DNA of 64,000 nt from Martinezella rhizogenes. Its GTDB lineage: Bacteria; Pseudomonadota; Alphaproteobacteria; Rhizobiales; Rhizobiaceae. Position numbers and translations under genes: made by a program. The stretch spans positions 930,001-994,000 of the forward strand of contig NZ_JUHG01000011.1 in NCBI RefSeq assembly GCF_000799715.1, written 5' to 3'. Below the pieces are notes generated by a model. The model saw only the letters and a program-made list of their open reading frames with translations, was not told where the DNA came from and did no database searches. Numbering within the stretch: the stretch's first letter is position 1; every line of letters begins with the position of its first letter. Shown one piece after another: positions 10,328 through 18,719 of the stretch.

Positions 10328-11707
10328 ATGGTGACATTCGACTCGATCAGACGCGATCAGGACCACCCGCCGTCCAGCGGCATGCGTTGGCTGTCACGCT
10401 GGCTGCGCCGGCGGCTGCCGACCGGTATCTATGCCCGCTCGCTGCTGATCTTCATCCTGCCGATGATCATCCTGCAGGCGGTCGTCACCGTCGTCTTCAT
10501 GGAGCGCCACTGGCAGATGGTGACGCAGCGTCTGTCGATGGCGACCACCCGCGACATCGCCGCCATCATCGCGATCATCGAAACCTACCCGCAGGATGCC
10601 GACTATTCGGCCGTCACGCAGATAGCCCGGCAAAAGCTCGATCTCACCATCTCGATCGAGCCGGGCGGTGAGCTGCCGCCGCCGCGCGAAAAGCCGTTCT
10701 TCTCGATTCTCGACGGCATCCTCAGCGATGAAATCCGCGACCAGATCAACCTGCCGTTCTGGGTCGACACTCTCGGCAATTCCAGCCTTGTCGAAATCCG
10801 TGTCAAGCTGCCGGACAAGGTACTGCGCGTCTTTGCCAAGCGCAGCCAGACCTATGCCTCGAATACCCATATCTTCATTCTCTGGATGGTCGGCACGTCG
10901 CTGGTGCTGATTGGCATCGCCGTTCTGTTCCTGCGCGGCCAGATCCGGCCGATCCTGGCGCTGGCGCAAGCCGCCGAAAGTTTCGGCAAGGGCCAGCGAC
11001 TGGAGAATTATTCGCCGCGCGGCGCTGACGAAGTTCGCCGCGCCGGCCTTGCCTTCATCCTGATGCGCGAGCGCATCGAACGGCAGATCGAGCAGCGCAC
11101 GGCGATGCTCTCCGGCGTCAGCCATGACCTGCGCACGGTGCTCACCCGCTTCAAGCTGCAGCTCGCCCTTGTGGGCGAAAATCCCGACCTTGACGGCCTC
11201 AGCGAGGATGTCGAGGACATGCAAAGCATGCTGGAGGGCTACATAGCCTTCGCTCGCGGCGAAGCAGAAGAGGATGTCGGCACGCTCCGTCTCAGCGATA
11301 TCCTCAACAGGGTCGAACAGGACTTCTCTCTCCACGGCAAATCCGTGACCTACTCGATCGACGGCGACGATGAAATCTCCGTCCGCCCGAACGCCTTCGC
11401 GCGGCTGGTAACGAACCTTGCCTCCAATGCGCGCCGTTATGCCCATACGCTCCGCATCGAAGCCAAGCACAGCGCCAAATGGCTGACGATCATTTTCGAC
11501 GACGATGGTCCCGGCATTCCCGTCAAGGCGCGCGAAGACGTGTTCAAGCCGTTCTTCCGGCTGGACGAGGCGCGCAATCTCGACAATTCCGGCACCGGCC
11601 TCGGCCTGGCGATTGCCCGCGACATCGCCCGCAGCCATGGCGGCAACGTCACGCTCGGCGATAGCCCGCTCGGCGGCCTGCGCGCCACCATCCGCATTCC
11701 TGCATGA
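10328..11707 (+). CDS. EnvZ-like sensor histidine kinase with Pro-to-Val H-box
   Basis: This 459-residue membrane kinase has TM1 at about 38-58, a periplasmic segment of about 120 residues, TM2 at about 182-202, HAMP at about 203-255, an H-box with His266 in SGVSHDLRTVLTR, an N-box at 363-370, the G1 box DDDGPGIP at 391-398 and the G2 box GTGLGLAIA at 422-430. In EnvZ-type kinases the phosphoacceptor motif is HDLRTP; here the proline is Val271. That proline shapes the helix after the histidine and influences the kinase/phosphatase balance, so activity may be biased. It is certainly the partner of the regulator just upstream. The start could also be the Met19 codon at 10382. Confidence 0.92.
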   Translation: MVTFDSIRRDQDHPPSSGMRWLSRWLRRRLPTGIYARSLLIFILPMIILQAVVTVVFMERHWQMVTQRLSMATTRDIAAIIAIIETYPQDADYSAVTQIARQKLDLTISIEPGGELPPPREKPFFSILDGILSDEIRDQINLPFWVDTLGNSSLVEIRVKLPDKVLRVFAKRSQTYASNTHIFILWMVGTSLVLIGIAVLFLRGQIRPILALAQAAESFGKGQRLENYSPRGADEVRRAGLAFILMRERIERQIEQRTAMLSGVSHDLRTVLTRFKLQLALVGENPDLDGLSEDVEDMQSMLEGYIAFARGEAEEDVGTLRLSDILNRVEQDFSLHGKSVTYSIDGDDEISVRPNAFARLVTNLASNARRYAHTLRIEAKHSAKWLTIIFDDDGPGIPVKAREDVFKPFFRLDEARNLDNSGTGLGLAIARDIARSHGGNVTLGDSPLGGLRATIRIPA

Positions 11708-11717
11708 AGGGAAGCAC

Positions 11718-12299
11718 ATGCCGATCGACATCAATGACATGCACTGGCTGAACACGCCGCCGCTCTGGGAAATGAACCAGGGACGCCTGCTCGTCCGCTC
11801 CGGCGAAAAGACCGACTTCTGGCAGGGAACCTATTACGGCTTTCACCGCGACAACGGCCATTTCCTCGGCCGGCCGCGGCAAGGCGATTTCACCGCCGAA
11901 ATCACATTCATCGGGCAGTATCGCGAACTCTACGATCAGGCCGGCCTGATGGTCCGCCACGACGCCACCCGCTGGATGAAATGCGGGATCGAATATACTG
12001 ACGGCGCCAGGCATTTCAGCGTCGTGGTTACCAACGGCAATTCCGACTGGTCCGCCTTCCGGCTCGAGCATGAATTCGATGCCATATCGATCCGGGTGAC
12101 CCGCAACGGCGACGCCCTCTTCATCCAGTATCGCACCGACAAGATGACCGAGTGGCGCATGGCCCGGCTCGCATGGTTCGATCCAGCCCTGGACGAGGTC
12201 TCCGTCGGCCCCGCCTTCTGCTCACCGCAGCGCGAAGGTTTTGAAGCGGAGTTTCTGGATTTCAGCCTGACGGAACCGGTATCGCGGGATATTCATTGA
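11718..12299 (+). CDS. DUF1349 domain protein, linked to the two-component operon
   Basis: I place the start at 11718, 10 bases after the kinase stop, behind AAGGGAAG that overlaps the end of the kinase gene. This gives 193 residues. It has no signal peptide or membrane segment. The pattern (DFWQGTYYGFHRDNGHF, TAEITFIGQYRELYDQAGLMV, WMKCGIEYTDGARHFSVVVTNG, VSVGPAFCSPQREGFEAEFLDF) is that of DUF1349, a concanavalin-like beta-sandwich family often compared with carbohydrate-binding proteins (yeast Ygr203/YlaK-type). Tight spacing suggests co-transcription with the sensor kinase. Function is unknown; ligand sensing or sugar binding is conceivable. Confidence 0.8.
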   Translation: MPIDINDMHWLNTPPLWEMNQGRLLVRSGEKTDFWQGTYYGFHRDNGHFLGRPRQGDFTAEITFIGQYRELYDQAGLMVRHDATRWMKCGIEYTDGARHFSVVVTNGNSDWSAFRLEHEFDAISIRVTRNGDALFIQYRTDKMTEWRMARLAWFDPALDEVSVGPAFCSPQREGFEAEFLDFSLTEPVSRDIH

Positions 12300-12357
12300 G
12301 CATCTGGCATAGTCATTACTCGAAGGCGCGCTGCCCGCTTTACATTTCACGCACGCC

Positions 12358-12945
12358 TTATAAGTCGAAAGGGTCAGACTTTGTTGAGGGAGAGGCTTTC
12401 CCTGCAAAAGGATCTTTGGTGGTTGCCGGTGGAGCAGAAAAGCTATTCCCAACGGCCTTCTGACATTGAATAAGTTCAATTGCAGCCGCCGCAGATCCTC
12501 TCAAACTCAGATTTGCAATTACATTCCCGTTAAATGAAAATTTAAGACCAAGCTTCCGCACAAACTCGTTCACAAAATTTGTATCGGAAAAGCTAACTAG
12601 TAGCATCTTCAAATTATTCATATCGATGCCCCTGGCCGTAGCAGTCCAAGGTGAATTCTGGTCGAGTTGAATTGCGATGTCGTAATCTTTTCCAACTTCT
12701 ATCGATTTCCAATCACCGCTGCCGATAGCAATATAGGCAGGACCTAGGGAATTTGTACTGTCGAATCCAAGTCTAAGAACAATGCCATTTTCATAAATAT
12801 TGGCAATAAAACAAGAATTCCCCAAAGAAGAATCAATGGCGACAATCCAACCATCAACATTCTTCCATGGAATAGATGCATCATTTGCAATAGCATATGT
12901 CATCGATGTCAGAAAAAGAGCCACCGAAAGAACGACCCGAAACAT
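12358..12945 (-). CDS. AT-rich orphan gene, exported protein of unknown function
   Basis: The reading frame extends to 13038, but an AGGA 8 bases before the ATG at 12945 and the resulting signal peptide (residues 1-20, cut after AIA) favour a 195-residue product. A start at 12975 is possible. The mature protein opens with a WKNVDGWIVAID-like segment and has alternating hydrophobic strands, one cysteine near residue 34, and a Pro/Thr/Ser/Lys-rich C-terminal tail. I do not recognise the family. Base and codon use are plainly more AT-rich than all neighbours (many AAT, ATA and TTT codons), which suggests recent transfer. Confidence 0.6.
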   Translation of the reverse strand: MFRVVLSVALFLTSMTYAIANDASIPWKNVDGWIVAIDSSLGNSCFIANIYENGIVLRLGFDSTNSLGPAYIAIGSGDWKSIEVGKDYDIAIQLDQNSPWTATARGIDMNNLKMLLVSFSDTNFVNEFVRKLGLKFSFNGNVIANLSLRGSAAAAIELIQCQKAVGNSFSAPPATTKDPFAGKASPSTKSDPFDL

Positions 12946-13112
12946 CTGCACCATCCTACTCAACACGCGATTCATATTCAGACGAATTCCCGCAAAAGTC
13001 GAGAAAATATTTTCTGAAATACTACCCTGTGATGGCAATCAAGCGCTGAGCATCAAGGCAAAAATTTTCTCAACAGCCTAATCAAGGAATTTTTGCTTAA
13101 ACTTTCTAGATA

Positions 13113-13454
13113 TCACATCATCCTCTTGCCGTTCGGCACCGGCTGCGTCACGGCAGTAAGCACGATGGCACCATTCTCATCCTCGAATCCAAGCGTCAGC
13201 ACCTCGGAACGGACGGGGCCGATCTGGCGTGGCGGGAAATTGACAACGGCGAGGATTTGGCGGCCGATGAGGCTCTCCGGCGTATAGTGCACGGTAATCT
13301 GCGCAGAAGAGCGCTTGAGGCCGATCTCCGGCCCGAAATCGATCCTCAACTTATAGGCCGGCTTGCGCGCTTCCGGAAAGGCTTCGGCCTCGATGATCGT
13401 TCCGACACGGATATCCACCCGCTCGAAATCGCCATAGGTGATCTCTTCCGTCAT
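13113..13454 (-). CDS. csaA: tRNA-binding domain protein (CsaA-like)
   Basis: I start at 13454, because the GAGGG site is 7 bases before this ATG but only 1 base before the upstream ATG at 13460. The 113-residue protein is one OB-fold of the EMAPII/Trbp111 type: FERVDIRVGTIIEAEAFPEARKPAYKLRIDFG, then AQITVHYTPESLIGRQILAVVNFPPRQIG, and a C-terminal GF-x-DENG segment with VTQPVPNGKRM, all hallmarks of CsaA/YgjH. It binds the outer corner of tRNA or acts as a chaperone. It follows proC by 26 bases in the same direction (gap 13455-13480), so it may belong to that transcript. Confidence 0.88.
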   Translation of the reverse strand: MTEEITYGDFERVDIRVGTIIEAEAFPEARKPAYKLRIDFGPEIGLKRSSAQITVHYTPESLIGRQILAVVNFPPRQIGPVRSEVLTLGFEDENGAIVLTAVTQPVPNGKRMM

Positions 13455-13480
13455 ATGCATGCCCTCTTAGTCTTGGATAT

Positions 13481-14320
13481 TCAGCCGGCCAGTTCCTGCG
13501 CGCGCTTGCGTGCCGCCTCCAGAGCCTCATCGAACAGAGGCTGCATGCCGCCTTCCGCCATCAGCACGGCAAGGGCCGCCGCAGTCGTGCCGCCGGGAGA
13601 CGTCACGTTCTGACGCAGGCGCGAGGCGTCGTCGGGGGACTGATGTAACAATTCACCAGCCCCCGCGACAGTTTCCCGCGCGAGGCGCATGGCGAGGTCC
13701 GCCTGCAGGCCAAGCTTCCGGCCCGCTTCCGCCATGCACTCGACGAGATAAAAAACATAGGCCGGTCCGCTGCCGGACACCGCCGTCACGGCATCGATAT
13801 CGCCCTCTTCCGGCACCCATTCGACCGGGCCGGACACCTTCAGAAGGTCCTGCACCAACTGCCGCTGCTGCTCGCCGACTTCGGCATTGGCAAAGGCGCC
13901 AGTGACGCCACGACCGACCATGGCCGGGGTATTCGGCATGGCACGCACCATCGCCGCTTTCCCCAGGTTCCTCTCGAGGGAGGCCAGCGTCTTGCCGGCC
14001 GCGATCGACACCACCACCGTATTCGGCCCGACCGTTTCCTTGAACGGCGGAAGCACGACATCCATGACCTGCGGCTTGACCGCAATAAAGAGAACGCCCG
14101 CGGTGACACCGGCGGGAACACCAGTGACATGGCTTGCGCCGGCATCGACAATAAGCTTCAGCATCGCCTCGGATGGATTGGGATCGACCACGGTCACAGA
14201 GGAGCCCGACACACCGTTTTTCAACCAGCCCGTCAGCATCGCGCCGCCCATATTGCCAGCGCCAATCAGGATGATGGCGCCGGAAGATGCGAGAGCGCTT
14301 GAGGATGCCCCGGTCGTCAT
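13481..14320 (-). CDS. proC: Pyrroline-5-carboxylate reductase
   Basis: This 279-residue protein starts at 14320, two bases after the stop of ybjN (TGA-T-ATG), so translation is probably coupled; the longer upstream frame is a shadow of ybjN. It shows the N-terminal Rossmann motif ILIGAGNMGGAMLTGWL (about 16-32), the AVKPQVMDVVLPPF segment, MPNTPAMVGRGVTG, and the C-terminal family signature region SGSGPAYVFYLVE plus NVTSPGGTTAAALAVL. It reduces 1-pyrroline-5-carboxylate to proline with NAD(P)H, the last step of proline synthesis, in the cytoplasm. Confidence 0.95.
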   Translation of the reverse strand: MTTGASSSALASSGAIILIGAGNMGGAMLTGWLKNGVSGSSVTVVDPNPSEAMLKLIVDAGASHVTGVPAGVTAGVLFIAVKPQVMDVVLPPFKETVGPNTVVVSIAAGKTLASLERNLGKAAMVRAMPNTPAMVGRGVTGAFANAEVGEQQRQLVQDLLKVSGPVEWVPEEGDIDAVTAVSGSGPAYVFYLVECMAEAGRKLGLQADLAMRLARETVAGAGELLHQSPDDASRLRQNVTSPGGTTAAALAVLMAEGGMQPLFDEALEAARKRAQELAG

Positions 14321-14321
14321 A

Positions 14322-14822
14322 TCAGCATTCGCCCACGGTTTCGAACAGCACGGCTTCCATGGCGCGATTTGCGTCAAGGCCGGACCAGACAACGAACTGG
14401 AAAGCCTGATAGTAAGCCTCGCAGGTGTCAAGAGCGTTGGACAGCAGCACTTCCACCTGCCGGTTGGTCGGCTCGGCGCCACCGGCAAGCAGCAGCGACT
14501 GCCGGAAGATCACAATATCCTCCTGCCGCCACAGGTCGAAATGGCCCATCAGCACTTGGCCATTGACGCAGGACAGAAGCTTGATGACTTCATTGGCACG
14601 GATGTCCGGGACCTTGATGTCGAAGGCGCAGGCAATATGCAGCGCCTCGAACTCCTCCATCCAGGAGAAGGAAACATGATAGTCCGTCCATTTACCTTCG
14701 ACAGTCATGGCAATTTCGTCTTCGCCCGACCGCTCAAACGACCAGTCGTTATTGGCAGCCACGAACTCGATCATATCGACCGGATTTGACTGGCGTTCGA
14801 CTTCTATTTCCATAAGGCTCAT
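14322..14822 (-). CDS. YbjN domain protein
   Basis: This 166-residue acidic protein lies directly upstream of proC. It carries the YbjN domain (WSFERSGEDEIAMTVEGKWTDY, SWMEEFEALHIACAFD, GHFDLWRQEDIVIFR) along nearly the whole length, a fold related to type III secretion chaperones. Rhizobial genomes commonly place such a gene before proC. Its molecular function is not established; E. coli YbjN affects stress tolerance and motility. No signal peptide or membrane segment is present, so it should be cytoplasmic. Confidence 0.85.
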   Translation of the reverse strand: MSLMEIEVERQSNPVDMIEFVAANNDWSFERSGEDEIAMTVEGKWTDYHVSFSWMEEFEALHIACAFDIKVPDIRANEVIKLLSCVNGQVLMGHFDLWRQEDIVIFRQSLLLAGGAEPTNRQVEVLLSNALDTCEAYYQAFQFVVWSGLDANRAMEAVLFETVGEC

Positions 14823-15213
14823 GCAGCACCTTCTTGACCGGAACGAATGCAGCTTTCGCGTGCTTCAACATTGAGAGAACGCAAACTGTTTTACTCCGGA
14901 AACATCTTCGGGATGATGTTGAACGGCTGCCAGACTAACGCATCCACCCTGCCCGGAGCTTACCAAGTCCGTTTCGAATCATCATTTAAAATCAGTGTAT
15001 AACGGCATGCCCGGCATGCCAGCCCCTCAAGGGAGATTTTGGGCAAGGGCGCTGTGGAAAGCTCTTCCGATGTCTATTCAGAAGGGAGTCATAACTGACT
15101 CTGGCGATTGGCTTTTTTGCCAGTGTCCACAGGTGGATAAATCGCCGAAAATTTTAGAGGAAAAGTGCGTGGCAGAGGCCTGCCACGCCTATTTATCGCA
15201 AAATTAATCGCGC
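14823..15213. other. Intergenic region with repeated palindromes, no gene
   Basis: This gap of about 390 bases carries two adjacent copies of the palindrome GGCATGCC (15004-15011 and 15013-15020) and the ubiK terminator hairpin at its end. A plus-strand open frame at 14995-15207 lacks a ribosome binding site and family resemblance and overlaps the hairpin, so I do not call it. Confidence 0.5.
15161..15188 (-). terminator. Terminator hairpin after ubiK
   Basis: A perfect 8-bp stem (gcgtggca/tgccacgc, 15167-15174 and 15181-15188) with a 6-base loop is followed on the minus strand by ACTTTTCC. It lies about 25 bases past the ubiK stop. The T run is short. Confidence 0.6.
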
Positions 15214-15474
15214 TTACTTGCTTTTCGAGGAAAGACGCGCTTCCAGCGCCTCGATTCTGGCGAGCAGCGCTTCGTTCTCGTCACGCGCCTTGATCGCCAT
15301 TTCGCGAACGGCTTCGAACTCCTCGCGCTTGACGATATCGAGGCTGTTCAGCCAGCGTTCGGCATGTGCGTTGAAAGCCGTTTCGATCTCGCGGCGCACG
15401 CCCTGGGCAGCACCGGCGGCATCGGTCATCAACTTGGCGAATTCGTCCATGATACGGTTCGGTCCAGTACTCAT
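15214..15474 (-). CDS. ubiK: Ubiquinone biosynthesis accessory factor UbiK (BMFP family)
   Basis: The ATG at 15474 has AAGGAG 7 bases upstream and gives 86 residues, the usual size; the longer frame to 15651 is not supported. The sequence is nearly all helix and coiled coil (NRIMDEFAKLMTDAAGAAQGVRRE, then REEFEAVREMAIKARDENEALLARIEALEARL) and ends in a short basic tail. This is the YqiC/BMFP pattern. UbiK trimers bind membranes and assist aerobic ubiquinone synthesis together with UbiJ in enterobacteria. Divergent from lgt. Confidence 0.85.
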   Translation of the reverse strand: MSTGPNRIMDEFAKLMTDAAGAAQGVRREIETAFNAHAERWLNSLDIVKREEFEAVREMAIKARDENEALLARIEALEARLSSKSK

Positions 15475-15671
15475 TATGGTCTCCTTGCGGCCGTCGGCCC
15501 CGAAAATGAACAACATCCTATAGGGGCCAGATAGGGATGAGGTAGGATTTCCGAGAGTTCGATGCAAGCAAATTGAGATTGAGCGGGACAAGCTGGCCCA
15601 TGACAAAAGACTTATGAAAATCGACTTGACCGTTTCAATACCGAACGTCATCTTCCGGCCACATTGGATTT

Positions 15672-15722
15672 AGCATGCTCTTGTCCAAGAATCGTATCGC
15701 AATCTTGCGAACCATGCTCTAA
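15672..15722. repeat. RIME-like palindromic element upstream of lgt
   Basis: AGCATGCTCTTGTCCAAGA and the inverted TCTTGCGAACCATGCT form imperfect arms around a short loop, and the element ends in CATGCTCTAACGG. A similar element, ending CATGCTCTAGCG, follows lgt. Such palindromes fit rhizobial intergenic mosaic elements. Confidence 0.4.
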
Positions 15723-15736
15723 CGGATCTGACAATC

Positions 15737-16624
15737 TTGCTGACATCCGCCAACCTCGCCGCCATCCTGCCGTTTCCCGATATCGATCCGATCGCCTTTT
15801 CGCTCGGCCCACTTGATGTCCACTGGTACGGCCTTGCCTATGTCGCCGGCATCCTGCTCGGCTGGCTCTATGCGCGGCGGCTGGTCGACAACGGCAAGCT
15901 TTGGCTGAACAACACCGCGCCGATGACGCGCGCGCATCTGGACGATTTCATCCTCTGGGTAGCGCTCGGCATCGTTCTCGGCGGCCGCATCGGCTATATC
16001 CTGTTCTACGATCTCGACAAGGTGATCGCCGACCCGATCCGCGCCATCCAGATCTGGAAAGGCGGCATGTCTTTCCATGGCGGATTGATCGGCACCACCA
16101 TCGCCATGATTTTGTTCGCAAATCGCAGCAAGATCCCGGTCTGGAGCCTGTTCGATATCGTCGCCGCCGTCGCCCCCATCGGCCTTTTCTTCGGCCGCAT
16201 TGCCAATTTCGTCAATGGCGAGCTCTGGGGCCGAGCCAGCGACGTCCCCTGGGCCATGGTCTTCTGCAGCCCTCACATCATTGCCGCCCATGATGGCATC
16301 TGCCCGGCCGGCCCCGATCCGCGCCATCCGAGCCAGCTCTACGAGGCCGGCATCGAGGGCATCGTCCTCTTCGTCGTCCTCTTCATCCTGACGCGCTGGG
16401 CCTTGGCACTGAAGAAACCCGGCACCATCAGCGGCGTTTTCGTCATCGGGTACGCCTTCTCGCGCATTTTAGTCGAGTTCTTCCGTCAGCCGGATGAACA
16501 GCTCGGCTATCTCATGGGCACGAACTGGCTGACCATGGGGATGGTGCTGTCCGTGCCGATGGTTGCGATCGGCCTCTGGGCAGTCATTCGCGCCCGCTAC
16601 GCTGCCGCCAGGCAGACCGCTTGA
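15737..16624 (+). CDS. lgt: Prolipoprotein diacylglyceryl transferase
   Basis: This 295-residue membrane enzyme moves a diacylglyceryl group from phosphatidylglycerol to the lipobox cysteine of prolipoproteins. About seven membrane helices are visible. The Lgt signature is present as [14 protein letters not shown] (about residues 154-167), with MSFHGGLIG (about 112-120) carrying the conserved histidine, and [13 protein letters not shown] near residue 200. The frame starts at a TTG (15737); no ATG fits, as the next Met codons fall beyond the first helix, so TTG is likely used. It opens a run of forward genes reaching prs. Confidence 0.93.
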   Translation: MLTSANLAAILPFPDIDPIAFSLGPLDVHWYGLAYVAGILLGWLYARRLVDNGKLWLNNTAPMTRAHLDDFILWVALGIVLGGRIGYILFYDLDKVIADPIRAIQIWKGGMSFHGGLIGTTIAMILFANRSKIPVWSLFDIVAAVAPIGLFFGRIANFVNGELWGRASDVPWAMVFCSPHIIAAHDGICPAGPDPRHPSQLYEAGIEGIVLFVVLFILTRWALALKKPGTISGVFVIGYAFSRILVEFFRQPDEQLGYLMGTNWLTMGMVLSVPMVAIGLWAVIRARYAAARQTA

Positions 16625-16641
16625 TCTCTGGGTGAAATATC

Positions 16642-16685
16642 GCATGATCCTTCCGAGAACTGCTTTATATTTCTCGGAATCATGC
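16642..16685. repeat. RIME-like palindromic element between lgt and the methyltransferase
   Basis: GCATGATCCTTCCGAGAA (16642-16659) and TTCTCGGAATCATGC (16671-16685) are inverted copies apart from a 3-base bulge, with an 11-base AT-rich loop. It matches the end sequences of the element before lgt. Confidence 0.5.
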
Positions 16686-16699
16686 TCTAGCGAGACCAA

Positions 16700-17800
16700 A
16701 TGATGACGACCCCGCTCGGCGAAAAAATCAAAGCCATTATCCGCACGAACGGACCGGTCAGCATCACCGACTATTTCTCTCTCTGTCTCGCTGATCCGCA
16801 GCACGGTTATTACAAGACGCGCGAGCCCTTCGGCAGCGTCGGCGATTTCGTCACCGCGCCCGAGATCAGCCAGCTCTTCGGCGAAATGATCGGCATCTTC
16901 ATGGTGCATGCCTGGCAGCGCCACGGCTCGCCCGCTGATGTCCGCCTGGTGGAAATCGGCCCCGGCCGCGGCACGATGATGGCTGATATGCTTCGCGTCA
17001 TCGGCAAACTGGCGCCGCCACTCTATGACGCCATGAGCGTGCATCTGGTCGAAACCAGCGAGCGACTGCAGGGCTTTCAACGGCAGACGCTTGCCGACCA
17101 TGGCGACAAGGTTTCCTGGCAATCGGACGTCAACGATACCCCCGCGGGCTTCACCCTGCTTGCCGCCAACGAGCTCTTCGACGCCATTCCCATCCGTCAG
17201 TTCGTCCACACCGCGAACGGGTTTCGCGAGCGCACGGTCGGGCTTGACGCCCATGACGAGCTGACCTTCGCGGTCGGCGTCGCTGGCCTCGACCCGGCGT
17301 TCCTCCCGGAAGGATCGTTGCCACCCATCGGCACCATCTTCGAGATCGCCCCTGCCCGCCAGGCGGTCATGACCACAGTCTCTGACCGGATCGCCGCCCA
17401 TGGCGGCACCGCGCTCGCCATCGATTACGGGCACATGGCGACAGGCTTCGGCGATACGCTGCAGGCCGTGCGCATGCATGAATACGATCCGCCGCTGGAG
17501 CATCCCGGCGAAGCGGATCTCACCAGCCATGTCGATTTCCAGCATCTGGCGGAAACAGCTGCGGCCTCCGGCCTGCAGATCAACGGATGCTGTCATCAGG
17601 GCGATTTCCTCATCGGGCTTGGGTTGTTGGAACGGGCAGCGGCACTTGGCCGTGATCGCGACGTCGCAACGCAAGAGGGCATCCACGCCGCCGTCGAACG
17701 GCTTGCCGGCGCCGGCGAAGGCAAGATGGGCGAGCTCTTCAAAGTACTGGCGGTCTCAAGCCCTGCGATCGATCTCCAGCCCTTTCGCCCCGCGCGCTGA
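16700..17800 (+). CDS. Class I SAM-dependent methyltransferase, MidA/NDUFAF7 family
   Basis: This 366-residue protein has the MidA pattern: an N-terminal segment ITDYFSLCLADPQHGYYKTREPFGSVGDFVTAPEISQLFGE, SAM motif I VEIGPGRGTMMADMLR (about 89-104), post I HLVETSERLQ, and the family-specific LLAANELFDAIPIRQFV and ALAIDYGHM. Mitochondrial NDUFAF7 methylates an arginine in a complex I subunit and is needed for complex I assembly. A similar role in bacteria is likely but not proven. It precedes pgeF by 135 bases, in the same direction. Confidence 0.88.
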   Translation: MMTTPLGEKIKAIIRTNGPVSITDYFSLCLADPQHGYYKTREPFGSVGDFVTAPEISQLFGEMIGIFMVHAWQRHGSPADVRLVEIGPGRGTMMADMLRVIGKLAPPLYDAMSVHLVETSERLQGFQRQTLADHGDKVSWQSDVNDTPAGFTLLAANELFDAIPIRQFVHTANGFRERTVGLDAHDELTFAVGVAGLDPAFLPEGSLPPIGTIFEIAPARQAVMTTVSDRIAAHGGTALAIDYGHMATGFGDTLQAVRMHEYDPPLEHPGEADLTSHVDFQHLAETAAASGLQINGCCHQGDFLIGLGLLERAAALGRDRDVATQEGIHAAVERLAGAGEGKMGELFKVLAVSSPAIDLQPFRPAR

Positions 17801-17935
17801 TAAAGAGTGCCGAAGCCAGCGGATTGACAGAGCGCGCATGGCTGGGCCAACATCCCGGCCAAATCGAACCGCTTCGCCACAGACGCGTTATTCATCACGC
17901 TCCACGCCAAAGACCATATCAAGGGATACGCGGTA

Positions 17936-18718
17936 TTGCCGACTCCGATTGAAAGCACATTGCTGAGCGCCACCAAAAGCGCCGGTATCCGCCATGGCTA
18001 TTTCACCCGCGAGGGCGGCGTTTCGCAGGGCCTCTATCGCGGTTTGAACGTCGGTCTCGGCTCCCATGACGACCGCGCGCATGTGGAGGAAAACCGCCGC
18101 CGCGTCGCCGGCTGGTTCGGCCTGCCCCTGGAGCGGCTCGCGACCGTACATCAGGTCCATTCGCCCGACGTCATCACCGTCGATACCCAATACAATGGCG
18201 ATCGCCCGCAGGCCGACGCTATGGTGACGGCGACGCCTGGGGTGGTGCTTGGCGTACTCGCCGCCGATTGCGGTCCGATCCTCTTCGCCGATCCCGAAAA
18301 CCGAGTGATCGGTGCCGCCCATGCCGGCTGGAAAGGCGCGCTGACCGGCGTGCTCGAAAACACCATCGAGGCAATGGTCGCGCTCGGCGCCAAGCGCGAG
18401 GCGATCACCGCGTGCCTTGGCCCCTCGATCAGCCAGGCAAGCTATGAAGTCGGTCCGGAATTCGTCGACCGCTTCACCGCTTACGACCCGAGCTACAGCA
18501 AATACTTCGTTCCATCCGAAAAAACCGGCCATGCAATGTTTGACTTGCCGGCGCTGACGGTCGACCGCCTGCGCAAGGCAGGCGTGACCGCCGAAAGCCT
18601 GGCCCTCTGCACCTATCCCGACGCCGACCGCTTCTTCTCTTATCGCCGCACCACGCATGCGAAGGAGCCGGATTACGGTCGTCAGATTTCCGCTATCGCC
18701 ATCGAGGAGACCTCCTAA
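17936..18718 (+). CDS. pgeF: Peptidoglycan editing factor PgeF (laccase-domain protein)
   Basis: I take the TTG at 17936, with AAGGGA 9 bases upstream, giving 260 residues, normal for the family. The frame is open for another 90 bases upstream without an ATG. The zinc/copper-site residues appear in VHQVHSPDV, AADCGPILF and GAAHAGWKGAL, followed by ITACLGPSISQASYEVG and the C-terminal FFSYRR. PgeF (YfiH) removes L-serine wrongly joined to UDP-MurNAc, keeping peptidoglycan stems correct; older names call it a polyphenol oxidase. Only one base separates it from the next gene, so the two are translationally linked. Confidence 0.9.
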   Translation: MPTPIESTLLSATKSAGIRHGYFTREGGVSQGLYRGLNVGLGSHDDRAHVEENRRRVAGWFGLPLERLATVHQVHSPDVITVDTQYNGDRPQADAMVTATPGVVLGVLAADCGPILFADPENRVIGAAHAGWKGALTGVLENTIEAMVALGAKREAITACLGPSISQASYEVGPEFVDRFTAYDPSYSKYFVPSEKTGHAMFDLPALTVDRLRKAGVTAESLALCTYPDADRFFSYRRTTHAKEPDYGRQISAIAIEETS

Positions 18719-18719
18719 A

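Noticed and set aside
15004-15020. Two adjacent GGCATGCC palindromes
   Set aside because: Eight-base palindromes of this composition are expected by chance in GC-rich DNA and no neighbouring gene start fits them, so I do not claim a regulatory site.
14995-15207. Possible small gene of 70 codons between ybjN and ubiK
   Set aside because: It starts with GTG without a ribosome binding site, covers the terminator hairpin of ubiK and resembles no family.
17846-17935. N-terminal extension of pgeF
   Set aside because: The frame is open but contains no ATG, and the TTG at 17936 has a well-placed AAGGGA and gives the family's normal length.
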